Origin: an uncultured Cryomorphaceae bacterium
Lineage (GTDB): Bacteria; Bacteroidota; Bacteroidia; Flavobacteriales; Schleiferiaceae
DNA length: 64,000 bases
NCBI GenBank assembly: GCA_913043005.1
Contig: CAJWKU010000008.1
Span: 1-64,000, forward strand
Direction of reading: 5' to 3'
Below the pieces are notes generated by a model. That model had not been told where the DNA came from and did not search any database. It saw nothing but the letters and a program-made list of their open reading frames with translations. The first letter of the stretch is position 1; every line of letters begins with the position of its first letter. The translations under genes were made by a program, and so were the position numbers. This document shows positions 9,430 to 18,381 of the stretch, piece after piece.

Positions 9430-10947
9430 ATGAAAAATTCTGTTCAACTTAATATTCAATCGAAATGGTCCATTTCTGAATGGGAGAGTATTGCAAATGG
9501 AGATGCAACTATTTTATTTCCAAAGGAGACTAAAGAGGCCGTTACAGAAAATAGAGAATCCCTCGAGATTAGAATTAAACGTGGAGATGTACTTTATGGA
9601 GTAAACACTGGATTTGGCTCTTTGTGCACAACAGAGGTGTCAAATTCCGAACTGAAACAATTACAAATAAACTTGATTCGAAGCCATGCAGCAGGTACAG
9701 GTGGGGATGTTCAAGCAGAAGTTGTTCGTTTGATGTTGATCACAAAGATTCGAGCACTTTCAAAGGGGTATTCAGGAGTTCGTTGGACTCTTATTGAGTC
9801 TCTTTACAATTTATATCATCACGATATTCTTCCTATTATTCCAAAAATGGGGTCATTGGGAGCATCTGGGGATTTAGCTCCTTTAGCACATTTGTCTTTG
9901 GTATTAATGGGTGAGGGTAAGGCTACACATAATGGTGAAATCTATAAAGGGAAAGAGATACTGAAAAAATTTAATCTAAAGCCTTTACATCTTATGGAAA
10001 AAGAGGGTCTTGCCTTGATCAATGGTACCCAATTTATGCTTTCACATGGATTATGGGCATGTATTCAAACTCGTTATATATCATATTGGGCCGATTGGAT
10101 ATCAAGTATGTCCATAATCGGATTCGATACTTCAAGCGCTCCATTTGATAATAGGATTCAAATCATACGTAATCAACCCGGTCAAGTTTTTGTTGCCGAT
10201 CGGATTAGAGATTTTTTATCTGATGCTCCAAGTTTTGAAATGGAAAAGAAACATGTTCAAGATCCATATTCATTTAGATGTATACCTCAGGTTCACGGTG
10301 CTTCCAATGATGTCTGGGCTCATGTTTCAGAGGTGTTTTTAAACGAAGCAGATGCTGTTACTGATAACCCAACGGTTTTCTCAAAAGAGAGTGATGTTAT
10401 AAGCGCAGGGAATTTTCATGGACAAAAATTAGCAATGGCATTAGATTACGGAAAAATCGCATTGGCGGAGTGGGGTAGTATATCTGAAAGAAGAATTAAT
10501 CAACTGACCTTAGGTAAAAGGGGTTTGCCGCCTTTCTTGGCGAAAAAACCTGGAGTAGAAAGTGGGATTATGATATTACAATATTCTGCAGCCTCATTAG
10601 TTAGTCGAAATAAACAAAGAACAGTTCCAAGCAGCACTGATAGTATTGATTCATCTGCGGGTCAAGAAGACCATGTTAGTATGGGTGCTAACGCAGCAAC
10701 TGACTCAATTGATATCTTAGATCGGGTATGGACAATATTATCTATGGAATGGATAGCGGCTATTAGATCCATTGAAATGAGTGAAAGAAATGGTCCTGAA
10801 GCAATTTCTGATTTAATTCATTCATACAGAGATATTTACCCTTCTTCTCAAGGAGACAATGTATTAGCTGAAGAAATTCAAGTAGCTGAAAAATTTTTAA
10901 GAGATATAATTATTGAGGATAAGCCTTTTTTAAAATTTAAAAAATAG
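9430..10947 (+). CDS. hutH: Histidine ammonia-lyase (MIO-dependent)
   Basis: The enzyme deaminates L-histidine to urocanate without added cofactor. The self-made MIO group comes from Ala145-Ser146-Gly147 in GSLGASGDLAPL. NTGFGSL and the following IRSHAAGTG (Ser-His rather than Phe, as in histidine rather than phenylalanine lyases) and SAGQEDHVSMG fit HAL. At 505 residues the length is normal. The start at ATG 9430 is chosen because the upstream ATG at 9373 overlaps the divergent SDR gene and its promoter side. No hutU, hutI or hutG lies beside it, so the rest of the histidine pathway must be elsewhere, or the true substrate is a related amino acid. Confidence 0.88.
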   Translation: MKNSVQLNIQSKWSISEWESIANGDATILFPKETKEAVTENRESLEIRIKRGDVLYGVNTGFGSLCTTEVSNSELKQLQINLIRSHAAGTGGDVQAEVVRLMLITKIRALSKGYSGVRWTLIESLYNLYHHDILPIIPKMGSLGASGDLAPLAHLSLVLMGEGKATHNGEIYKGKEILKKFNLKPLHLMEKEGLALINGTQFMLSHGLWACIQTRYISYWADWISSMSIIGFDTSSAPFDNRIQIIRNQPGQVFVADRIRDFLSDAPSFEMEKKHVQDPYSFRCIPQVHGASNDVWAHVSEVFLNEADAVTDNPTVFSKESDVISAGNFHGQKLAMALDYGKIALAEWGSISERRINQLTLGKRGLPPFLAKKPGVESGIMILQYSAASLVSRNKQRTVPSSTDSIDSSAGQEDHVSMGANAATDSIDILDRVWTILSMEWIAAIRSIEMSERNGPEAISDLIHSYRDIYPSSQGDNVLAEEIQVAEKFLRDIIIEDKPFLKFKK

Positions 10948-10953
10948 TTTTGA

Positions 10954-11664
10954 CTACAAATTTCCATTTTTTTGAGAAAATGAGGTGGCCGCATAAATTC
11001 CAGCAGTTTCTGTTCGCAAACGGTGCAGCCCAAAGGAAACATTAACGAACTTTTTTGAATTAGCTTTTCGCAGTTCTTCCTCTGTGAAATCTCCCTCCGG
11101 CCCAATTAATATTAATATTGGAAAAGAGTTTGATTGCTTTAAAGATGAAAAGAAATCATTTTTTTGTTTGTCACCGCAGGTGGCGATGTACTTATTACAA
11201 TCGGAGCTGATATTAAGTAGTGAACTCAGTGGTGTTAATTTATTTAATTTCGGAATGATACTCTTTTGACTTTGCAAACAGGCAGAACGGATTATTTTTT
11301 CTGATCGGTCATGATTTAAAAACTTTCTTTCCGAATGACTTGTTAGTATCGGTGTAATCTCATGAACTCCAATTTCAGTAGCTTTTTCAAGAAAAAAATT
11401 CCAACGATCTATACTTTTTGTCGGTGCAATTCCAATGTGTAAATGACCTTCTACAATTCCAATATCTGTTTCTGTCTTGGGGTTAGATATTCTAATTTGT
11501 TTCCGTGATAAGTCATCTATGTTTCCAATATAAATATTGCCAAATCCATCAAAAACTTTTATCGCATCACCAATTCCTAATCGTAATGATTTTATGGCAT
11601 GAGTAATTTCTTCTTTATTCAAGAATACATGATTTCCTTCTTTGTAGCCGTAAAAATTATGCAT
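10954..11664 (-). CDS. rsmE: 16S rRNA (uracil-1498-N3)-methyltransferase
   Basis: The SPOUT-class methyltransferase makes m3U1498 in 16S rRNA using SAM. Diagnostic features are LIGPEGDFTEEEL and the knot region FGLHRLRTETAGIYA near the C terminus; EKATEIGVHEITPILTSHSE is also typical. Its 236 residues are normal for the family. It follows tsaD by 11 bases on the same strand and is the last gene of the long minus-strand operon. Confidence 0.94.
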   Translation of the reverse strand: MHNFYGYKEGNHVFLNKEEITHAIKSLRLGIGDAIKVFDGFGNIYIGNIDDLSRKQIRISNPKTETDIGIVEGHLHIGIAPTKSIDRWNFFLEKATEIGVHEITPILTSHSERKFLNHDRSEKIIRSACLQSQKSIIPKLNKLTPLSSLLNISSDCNKYIATCGDKQKNDFFSSLKQSNSFPILILIGPEGDFTEEELRKANSKKFVNVSFGLHRLRTETAGIYAATSFSQKNGNL

Positions 11665-11675
11665 TTCCGTCTATT

Positions 11676-12731
11676 TTATATGTCTGAATATTTCCATTTA
11701 TCTGATGTTATCCTGGCTTGAGCCGAACTTGAAATATCATCATAAGCCCCGTTACGCATTGAAAATTGACCAACAGCTCCAATCATAGCTGCATTATCCA
11801 TTGTATAAGAGAGTGGGGGTATATAAAACTCAATGTTTTCTTTGATTGCTAATGTGGTAATCTCATCTCTTAAAAAGCTGTTTGCTGATACTCCACCTGC
11901 AATAGCAAGCCTTTTAATTCCTGTGCTGAATATTGCTTTTTTTGTATTCAAAACTAATGGAGCAATAAGACTTTTTTGGATGCTGGCACACCAGTCTTCT
12001 AAGTCATTTTTAAGGGTGTTGGGATTGATGTTTCGTTCTTTTTGCATTGTCTGTAAAATATTAGTTTTAATCCCACTAAAACTAAAGTTTACTCCATTCA
12101 TTCGTGTTTTACTGAAGGCAAAACGATCTGGGTTTCCGTATTTAGCATGTCTGTCAATTAATGGACCTCCTGGGTAATCTAGAGATAAAAGTTTAGCTGA
12201 TTTATCAAACGCTTCACCGACTGAATCATCGAGAGTTTGTCCTAAGACCTCAAAATAGTTCCAGTTTTTAACAATTACAATCTGCGTATGTCCACCTGAA
12301 ACTGTTAGGCAGAGATAAGGAAATTCTAGGCCAGAATCTTCTTGAACATTCGTTTCTATTAAAAAACAAGAGAGCATATGGCCCTCTATATGATTTACGT
12401 TTATTAATGGTATTGAAAGAGCAAGAGATAGTGATTTAGCTAAAGAATGTCCAACTAACAAACTTCCCAGAAGACCTGGACCTTGTGTCACTGCAATTCC
12501 CTCTAAATGGCTAAATTCTACTTTAGAATTTTTCAAAGCAGCTAAAACAGTTGGAACGATTGATTGAATATGAGCTCGAGATGCCATTTCTGGAACCACT
12601 CCACCAAATGTCCTGTGAATCTCTTGATTATGAACACAATTAGATAGAACCTTAAATCCTTTTAGCACAGCAACAGAAGTATCGTCGCAACTAGATTCAA
12701 TAGCTAATATTATAGGTTCTTTATCAATCAA
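11676..12731 (-). CDS. tsaD: tRNA N6-threonylcarbamoyladenosine transferase TsaD
   Basis: It transfers the threonylcarbamoyl group to A37 of ANN-decoding tRNAs. The ASKHA-fold protein opens with AIESSCDDTSVAVL and carries the metal-binding pair His114 and His118 (NHIEGH). SGGHTQIV, GVSANSFLR and a final metal ligand in YTMDNAAMIG are all present. The start codon appears to be TTG: no in-frame ATG is available upstream before the sequence loses similarity, and the family N terminus begins right here. It lies 69 bases after the ribBA stop. Confidence 0.95.
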   Translation of the reverse strand: MIDKEPIILAIESSCDDTSVAVLKGFKVLSNCVHNQEIHRTFGGVVPEMASRAHIQSIVPTVLAALKNSKVEFSHLEGIAVTQGPGLLGSLLVGHSLAKSLSLALSIPLINVNHIEGHMLSCFLIETNVQEDSGLEFPYLCLTVSGGHTQIVIVKNWNYFEVLGQTLDDSVGEAFDKSAKLLSLDYPGGPLIDRHAKYGNPDRFAFSKTRMNGVNFSFSGIKTNILQTMQKERNINPNTLKNDLEDWCASIQKSLIAPLVLNTKKAIFSTGIKRLAIAGGVSANSFLRDEITTLAIKENIEFYIPPLSYTMDNAAMIGAVGQFSMRNGAYDDISSSAQARITSDKWKYSDI

Positions 12732-12800
12732 AACATGAATTTCTTGATGAGCTTGGTATAATATGATTTACTTATTCAATTTTATTTGAATATCATTATT

Positions 12801-13931
12801 CTAATTATGATCCGGTTGTAAAGTGATATTTTTTACAATATGAAGTCCATATCCTTCTATTCCAACTCTTTTCATGGGATGGTTTGTGAGTAGGATAACA
12901 TTTCTAATATTTATTTCTCTTAATATCTGAGCCCCAACTCCATAATCTAAAGGATCCATACCAAAAGACTTTGGAATCTTTTTCGACTCTTTTTTTGGAA
13001 CAAACTGCATTAAGTCATAGACATGGTCTTTGCGCTGGTTAAGACAAACTAGAACTCCAGACCCTGAGTTTTGGATGGCTTTTAAAGCGCGTTTGATATT
13101 GCTATGCTGGAAATATTCTGTTTGAAGTTCATCTAAAATTGATTTTCTAACATCTCCGCTTTGCATTCTTACTAAAACTTCTTCCTCTTCGGCCCAATCG
13201 CCAATTTTAAATGAAATATGAATCTGATTAGATGTTGTTTGCTCGTAGATATTAACATCTAATATTCCATAAGGTGAATTAAGTTTAAAATTCTTTTTTA
13301 ATCTAATTAAACTTTCTCGTTGCAGGCGGTAGGAGATAAGCTGTTCAATAGATATAATTTTTAAATTAAAACGTTTAGACATTTTAATTAATTCAGGAAG
13401 ACGGGCCATTGTTCCATCTTCATTCATTATTTCAACTATTACTCCTGCAGGTTTTTTCCCTGCTAGCCTTGCTAGGTCGATCGAAGCTTCTGTGTGACCT
13501 GCCCGCCTTAGAACCCCTCCTTGTCTTGCTCTTAAGGGAAAAATATGACCTGGTCGCTGAAAATCAGTAGGTTTTGAGTTAGTATCAACTAAAGCTTGAA
13601 TAGTTTTAGCTCTATCTGAAGCACTAATTCCAGTTGTTACGCCATTTCCAAATAAATCAACACTAATGGTGAACGCGGTTTGGTGCGGGTCTGTATTATT
13701 TTTAACCATTGGGCCAAGGTCTAGCTCATCACAACGATCGTCGGGCAGAGGAACACAAATAAGGCCCCGGCCATGCATAGCCATGAAATTTACGGTGTCA
13801 GCAGATATGTTTTCCGCAATTGCTATTAAATCACCTTCGTTTTCCCTATTCTCATCATCGACTACAATTACCAATTTGCCTTCTGATAAATCCTCTATTG
13901 CTTTTTGTATTGTGCTGAACTCTGAACTCAT
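12801..13931 (-). CDS. ribBA: DHBP synthase with degenerate GTP cyclohydrolase II domain
   Basis: Residues 1-205 are an intact 3,4-dihydroxy-2-butanone-4-phosphate synthase (ribulose 5-phosphate to the riboflavin precursor): DDENRENEGD at 25-34, RPGHIFPLRA and RRAGHTEAS are all there. Residues ~215-376 align with GTP cyclohydrolase II, but the zinc-binding Cys-x10-Cys-x-Cys block is gone (VLVRMQSGD at 252-260 leads into a Cys-free stretch), and the catalytic Arg/Tyr loop (QEGRGIGL in RibA) is also lost. The second half is therefore most likely inactive, making this functionally RibB. Its start overlaps the GT2 stop by 4 bases. Confidence 0.9.
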   Translation of the reverse strand: MSSEFSTIQKAIEDLSEGKLVIVVDDENRENEGDLIAIAENISADTVNFMAMHGRGLICVPLPDDRCDELDLGPMVKNNTDPHQTAFTISVDLFGNGVTTGISASDRAKTIQALVDTNSKPTDFQRPGHIFPLRARQGGVLRRAGHTEASIDLARLAGKKPAGVIVEIMNEDGTMARLPELIKMSKRFNLKIISIEQLISYRLQRESLIRLKKNFKLNSPYGILDVNIYEQTTSNQIHISFKIGDWAEEEEVLVRMQSGDVRKSILDELQTEYFQHSNIKRALKAIQNSGSGVLVCLNQRKDHVYDLMQFVPKKESKKIPKSFGMDPLDYGVGAQILREINIRNVILLTNHPMKRVGIEGYGLHIVKNITLQPDHN

Positions 13932-15154
13932 TTATTATTTCGGGTTGTGGGTTGCCAAATTCCAGTTTCTCTTGTGCGAATGTATCTCATTAAACCTAAG
14001 AATAAGGCTATATTCATCCATGAAAAGTAGGAAATGGATTTCATTTGACGAGAAAGAAACTTAGGGAGAATTTTAGTAGGGTAGAGGATAACAAAACTAA
14101 TTATTATCAATTGGACAAATGACCAAATTGATATGAGAATGTCACCATCTTGAATAGTTAATCCTATGTTAATCAAAATTCCAAGAATAAAGAAAATAGG
14201 AAAAAGCCAACGTAAAACTTTATGTCCTAAAAAAATCAATCCAGACGGAAAAGTATGACTGAATATCATAGAAGAAAAACGAATTAAATTCTGCCAATTC
14301 CCTTGAGATATTCTGATTTTTCGGTTGAATTCCATAGAGGAATTATTACTTACATCTTCAGTGCATATTGCTTGATTGGTGTGAACTACTTTTTTTCTTG
14401 ATTTTAAAACGTTCATTGTATGAAAAAAATCTTCCATAAGAGTTCCTTTTGGGATTGTCACAAAGGCCTCTCTTCGGATTGCATAGCATCCACCTTCCAC
14501 TCCCATAGCACATCCCCAAAGCTCTCCTTCTTTTTGCTTTAAATCATTCTCCCAATTCATATAAGACTCTTCATTTTTAGAAACACCATCAGAAGAATTA
14601 TGTTCTATTCCTCGGTAAACTAAATTCCCTCCTACTAAATGGATCTTTGAATTTAATACTAAGGGAGTAACAAGTTCCTTAAGTGCATCTGGACGAAAGA
14701 ATATATTGGCATCTGTACCAACAATAATATCTGAGTCTCCTCTATTAACCATTTGATTAATGATACTTGATTTACCTGAACGCTTTTTCATTCGAAGGAA
14801 ATCAATCGAGTCCTCTGATTTCATAAATTCGGTGAGCAATGAATCGGTTGAATCGGTTGAACAATCCGATCCAATCCTTACTTTTAATAACTCTCTTGGA
14901 TAATCTAATGCAAGAATCGATTTCAATTTATCTTTAATTACGGCTTCCTCATTAAAAGCTGCAAATACTATATCCACCGTTGGCCATGACTCTATTGAGT
15001 GAGAATCATATCTATTGGTTTTCTTTAAGTTGTATAATAAATTAACTAGTTTGGGATATAGGAAATAGGGTATGGATAATAATGCAGAAGCTAGAATTCC
15101 ACACTCGATTAAAAAGCTATAAAAAGGATATACATTTAAAAGTGAATTGATCAT
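13928..15154 (-). CDS. Membrane-anchored family 2 glycosyltransferase
   Basis: A processive-type GT2 (408 residues) with an N-terminal membrane segment and about three C-terminal ones. The GT-A motifs read in order: DIVFAAFNEEAVI, GSDCSTDSTDSL, GTDANIFF (DxD-like metal site), EDFFHTMNVL and SQGNWQNL in place of the usual QxxRW. It probably acts on the cytoplasmic face of the inner membrane, adding sugars to an envelope glycan; the substrate is unknown. Both ends overlap neighbours by 4 bases, so it is built into the ftsK-ribBA operon. Confidence 0.85.
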   Translation of the reverse strand: MINSLLNVYPFYSFLIECGILASALLSIPYFLYPKLVNLLYNLKKTNRYDSHSIESWPTVDIVFAAFNEEAVIKDKLKSILALDYPRELLKVRIGSDCSTDSTDSLLTEFMKSEDSIDFLRMKKRSGKSSIINQMVNRGDSDIIVGTDANIFFRPDALKELVTPLVLNSKIHLVGGNLVYRGIEHNSSDGVSKNEESYMNWENDLKQKEGELWGCAMGVEGGCYAIRREAFVTIPKGTLMEDFFHTMNVLKSRKKVVHTNQAICTEDVSNNSSMEFNRKIRISQGNWQNLIRFSSMIFSHTFPSGLIFLGHKVLRWLFPIFFILGILINIGLTIQDGDILISIWSFVQLIIISFVILYPTKILPKFLSRQMKSISYFSWMNIALFLGLMRYIRTRETGIWQPTTRNNK

Positions 15155-16293
15155 ATTTTTGCCTCTATATTCTTCATTTTTTTAATAAACAATTCGTCTG
15201 AGAAATTATTTACCGCATGCTCTCTGGCGCGGGTACCCATTTGATATCTATAATTAGAATCATTATACAATTCTGAAATCGCTGTTGCGAATTCCTCTGC
15301 TGTATCTGCAATATATAAATGCATTTTATTCTTGCAAAGTAAACCTTCTGCTCCAATGGTGGTGGTAACGATAGCTTTACCTCGAGACATAGCTTCTAAA
15401 AGCTTAATTCTCATTCCACTACCTGAAAGAAGTGGAGCTATAAATATACCATAATCTTGAAATGGTATATCTCTTGTAGAGGAATTATTCCAATTTATAG
15501 TTTCATGTTGCTCAATACTATCTGGCCATATATTTGAGTAAACAGTGATTTGAATTTTATCGGATATTTTAGGAATTACAGATTTAACAAACCAATTCAT
15601 TCCTATAATATTAGGTTCCCAATCAAGTGCTCCAAGATGATAAAGTTTATTTGAGGCAGATCCGCTAAAAGTCCAAGTTTTTTCATGATTAAAAGTGCAA
15701 GGAAACACCTCAGTTGATTTTGCACCTAATTTTTTAATACTTACAGAGTCTGCTTCGGTTATGGGCCAAACACGACTTCCTCGAATTAAGTTGGTTTCCC
15801 ATTTTTTGAGTTTTCTAGTTTGCCATTGGATAAAAATATTTTTAAAACTCAGTTTAGTTGAAGAGAGTGTTCGTTCCCATATTTGATGCTCAACATTATG
15901 AGTTCTAATTATGAAAGGTGTATCGCCCCAGCTTTTGTTGTAAACAGACATATAAATACTATCAACAACTATTAAGTCCATATTTTTTGATACTTTTTTT
16001 ATGGCAGAAGCAACTTCTGTGCTATAAAATCTTGACGCGAAATAAGATCTATTATTTAAACAGTGATAAATAAAAGTAAATGGCCCTGGTAATAAATTCA
16101 CATTGAAGCATTCAAGTATAACGCTTGAGTCAATAGGTTTCGGATTCGAGACAAAATGCTTATTCGTATTTAAGGCTATCACATGGATATTATGGCCGGC
16201 ATTGTGCTCAATACGAATAAGACTCTCCATTGCAATGGAGGATCCATCACGTCCAGGAAAAGGGACTTTATTACATAAGTGAAGTATCCTCAT
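15151..16293 (-). CDS. Family 4-type glycosyltransferase
   Basis: A GT-B glycosyltransferase of 380 residues. The N terminus ILHLCNKVPFPGRDGSS is the usual first Rossmann strand and glycine loop. The C-terminal donor site reads SGSGMRIKLLEAMSRGKAIV, followed by TTIGAEGL, as in GT4 enzymes. It resembles the PelF/exosortase-type transferases that lack a membrane anchor. It overlaps lptF upstream and the GT2 gene downstream by 4 bases each. The sugar and acceptor cannot be told. Confidence 0.82.
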   Translation of the reverse strand: MRILHLCNKVPFPGRDGSSIAMESLIRIEHNAGHNIHVIALNTNKHFVSNPKPIDSSVILECFNVNLLPGPFTFIYHCLNNRSYFASRFYSTEVASAIKKVSKNMDLIVVDSIYMSVYNKSWGDTPFIIRTHNVEHQIWERTLSSTKLSFKNIFIQWQTRKLKKWETNLIRGSRVWPITEADSVSIKKLGAKSTEVFPCTFNHEKTWTFSGSASNKLYHLGALDWEPNIIGMNWFVKSVIPKISDKIQITVYSNIWPDSIEQHETINWNNSSTRDIPFQDYGIFIAPLLSGSGMRIKLLEAMSRGKAIVTTTIGAEGLLCKNKMHLYIADTAEEFATAISELYNDSNYRYQMGTRAREHAVNNFSDELFIKKMKNIEAKI

Positions 16294-17702
16294 GAAGAAA
16301 AGTATCTCTTCAAATTAAAAAACTTAATACGCAACCTGTTGAAGCTATTCATACTGGCGTCGTTAGCAGCCCATATTGTCATCCAAATAGAAATTGGAAG
16401 AAGAACAATATTTGGCAACCATATTGCCCAAAATGGAGAAATAAGCCACTCTCTACCCATTTTTTCAAAAATTATCGACAAAACATAATGAAAAAGAAAC
16501 AAAAGAACAGAAATAACAAAAGGAAGCCCAAAACCTCCTTTTTGAATAATAGCTCCAAGTGGGGCACCGATAAAAAATAAAAGTATACAAGCGACTGCGA
16601 CAGCAAACTTTTTATGAAATTCTATAAAGTGTCTTGCAATAATTTGCCTTCTCCATTCAAATTCGTTTTCAACTTGATTCATAAAATCACGGTTAGATTG
16701 TGCAAGATGAATTGAATTATTCGTGGCCCTAAACAAATATTTTTGTCCAATCCTGTTTTTAACGCTGTAACCTTCAGATGAAGAAGAAAGAGAGGAATCA
16801 TTAGTTTTCCATCCAAAGAATTTATTGCGCATTGTATTACTTACTTCATTTTGTCGTTTTCGGTATTTTTTATATAAGTCGTTAATTGCGATGTTTAGTT
16901 GATTGACATTAAGCATATTGTATTCGTCACTTCGACTTACTTTATATAAGTCTCCCATTGCGTAGGAGCCCATGTCTAGCCTAATTATCATTTTTTCAAA
17001 AGTGCTTTCAAGAAATGGTTCCCTATTATTGGACCTTTTACTCTCTAATTCGTATTCTTGATAAGAGTTTCCATTAAATAGGATGAACTCCATCCATTTA
17101 TTACCCTCATTGTATTTTATTACCCCACTTGGAGCAGTAACTAATGAGTGATTACCTTTTCCTCTTTCTTTATGATTATATATGATAATATCATAAATTT
17201 CATTATCATTTTTTCTTCCAATTTTGATGCTGTACCCATCTATTCCTCCATAAAATATACCGGGTTGAAGATTAAATGTAGGACGTTGCTTTGCAATGTT
17301 TATTAACAAGTTTTCACCCTTGAAATTAGCTACGGGAATTAGATTATTACTTACAATAAACATGCCCGCAGAGATAAACGCTAGAGCAATAAGAATAGGC
17401 CTAATTAGTCTATAAAAAGATGCGCCTGAAGATTTTGCCGCGGCAAATTCTTTGCTTTCAGATAAATCTCCAAAGACCATAATTCCAGCAAATAGGACTG
17501 CTATCGGTACGGCCATCGGTAAAACAGATGCACTCCAAAAGAACATTAGCTTTACTATGTGAAACCATTCAATTCCACGCCCAGCAAGATCATCTACATA
17601 TTTCCAAACCATCTGCATCAAAAGAAAAAAAATTGAGATGCCTAATGTTTTTAGAAAAATACCGAGAAATGAGCGAAGTATATATTTATCTATTCTCTGC
17701 AT
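16290..17702 (-). CDS. LptF/LptG-family permease
   Basis: YjgP/YjgQ family inner-membrane permease (470 residues), part of the ABC machine that extracts lipopolysaccharide and hands it to the periplasmic bridge. It has the N-terminal RIDKYILRSFLGIF, paired N-terminal membrane helices, the conserved SKEFAAAKSSGAS coupling segment, a large periplasmic domain (~110-360) and C-terminal helices with GAPLGAIIQKGGFGLP. The ATPase partner is not in the window. It follows lolA by 13 bases. Confidence 0.9.
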   Translation of the reverse strand: MQRIDKYILRSFLGIFLKTLGISIFFLLMQMVWKYVDDLAGRGIEWFHIVKLMFFWSASVLPMAVPIAVLFAGIMVFGDLSESKEFAAAKSSGASFYRLIRPILIALAFISAGMFIVSNNLIPVANFKGENLLINIAKQRPTFNLQPGIFYGGIDGYSIKIGRKNDNEIYDIIIYNHKERGKGNHSLVTAPSGVIKYNEGNKWMEFILFNGNSYQEYELESKRSNNREPFLESTFEKMIIRLDMGSYAMGDLYKVSRSDEYNMLNVNQLNIAINDLYKKYRKRQNEVSNTMRNKFFGWKTNDSSLSSSSEGYSVKNRIGQKYLFRATNNSIHLAQSNRDFMNQVENEFEWRRQIIARHFIEFHKKFAVAVACILLFFIGAPLGAIIQKGGFGLPFVISVLLFLFHYVLSIIFEKMGREWLISPFWAIWLPNIVLLPISIWMTIWAANDASMNSFNRLRIKFFNLKRYFSS

Positions 17703-17715
17703 GTCCTGGGTTTAA

Positions 17716-18381
17716 TCACATGTCATTTGGCGCGATATAATCGTAATCTGGGTAATTATTTAAATCAAATTTCACTTGTTCCATATTTATGCCCTGATCA
17801 ACTTTATAATCAAAGAGCTGGACCTTAGTAATAACATTATTCTTCCCATACTCATGGTAAGAATGAACTTTCTTTGAACTTAATTCAATTCCAAGAACAA
17901 CCTTTATGATATCATCTTGATTCTCTGGGACTAATTCAATGTATTGTATAATCATTTTTTCATGCTGTTCCTTTTCTAAAAATCTATAATCACTTCCACT
18001 TGTATATCTATTTAAGATCTTTTCTGGTGAATAACTATTATCATTAGTGTCAATTATGCGAACTGTGATTTCTTCGTCTTCATCACTAACAGTTATCAAT
18101 TTATTCGATTCGATAAATATGGTTTGCCCATTCAAGGTTAGGCGGCCAGTATCTCCAACTAAAATTACCGATCCTTTGTTTTTACGCTGAATTCTATTTC
18201 CGTCTCTTCCAGGTGCATCAAGAATTAGAGAAAACAGAAAGGATTGATCTTCATACTCAAGAGTTTTATTTTGTGCTTCCTTAATAAGTATTAAAGCTGG
18301 GTTAATTTGGGCCAAACTTTTTTGTGATAAGCACAAAGCCAAAACGATAAATAAACCTTGCTTATATCTCTTCATTTTCAT
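17716..18381 (-). CDS. lolA: LolA-like outer-membrane lipoprotein carrier
   Basis: A 221-residue protein with a signal peptide ending near SLAQ, then a LolA-type convex beta-sheet fold. The DAPGRDGNRIQRKNKGSV and GDTGRLTLNGQTIFIES segments match flavobacterial LolA-like carriers. It would ferry lipoproteins through the periplasm. The start overlaps the 3' end of ftsK by 20 bases, a pairing conserved in Flavobacteriia as far as I recall. An alternative ATG 2 codons in makes little difference. Confidence 0.78.
   Translation of the reverse strand: MKMKRYKQGLFIVLALCLSQKSLAQINPALILIKEAQNKTLEYEDQSFLFSLILDAPGRDGNRIQRKNKGSVILVGDTGRLTLNGQTIFIESNKLITVSDEDEEITVRIIDTNDNSYSPEKILNRYTSGSDYRFLEKEQHEKMIIQYIELVPENQDDIIKVVLGIELSSKKVHSYHEYGKNNVITKVQLFDYKVDQGINMEQVKFDLNNYPDYDYIAPNDM

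Noticed and set aside
12773-12792. Hairpin TATTCAA/TTGAATA between ribBA and tsaD
   Set aside because: Only A-T rich pairs, no T run; too weak to call as a terminator.
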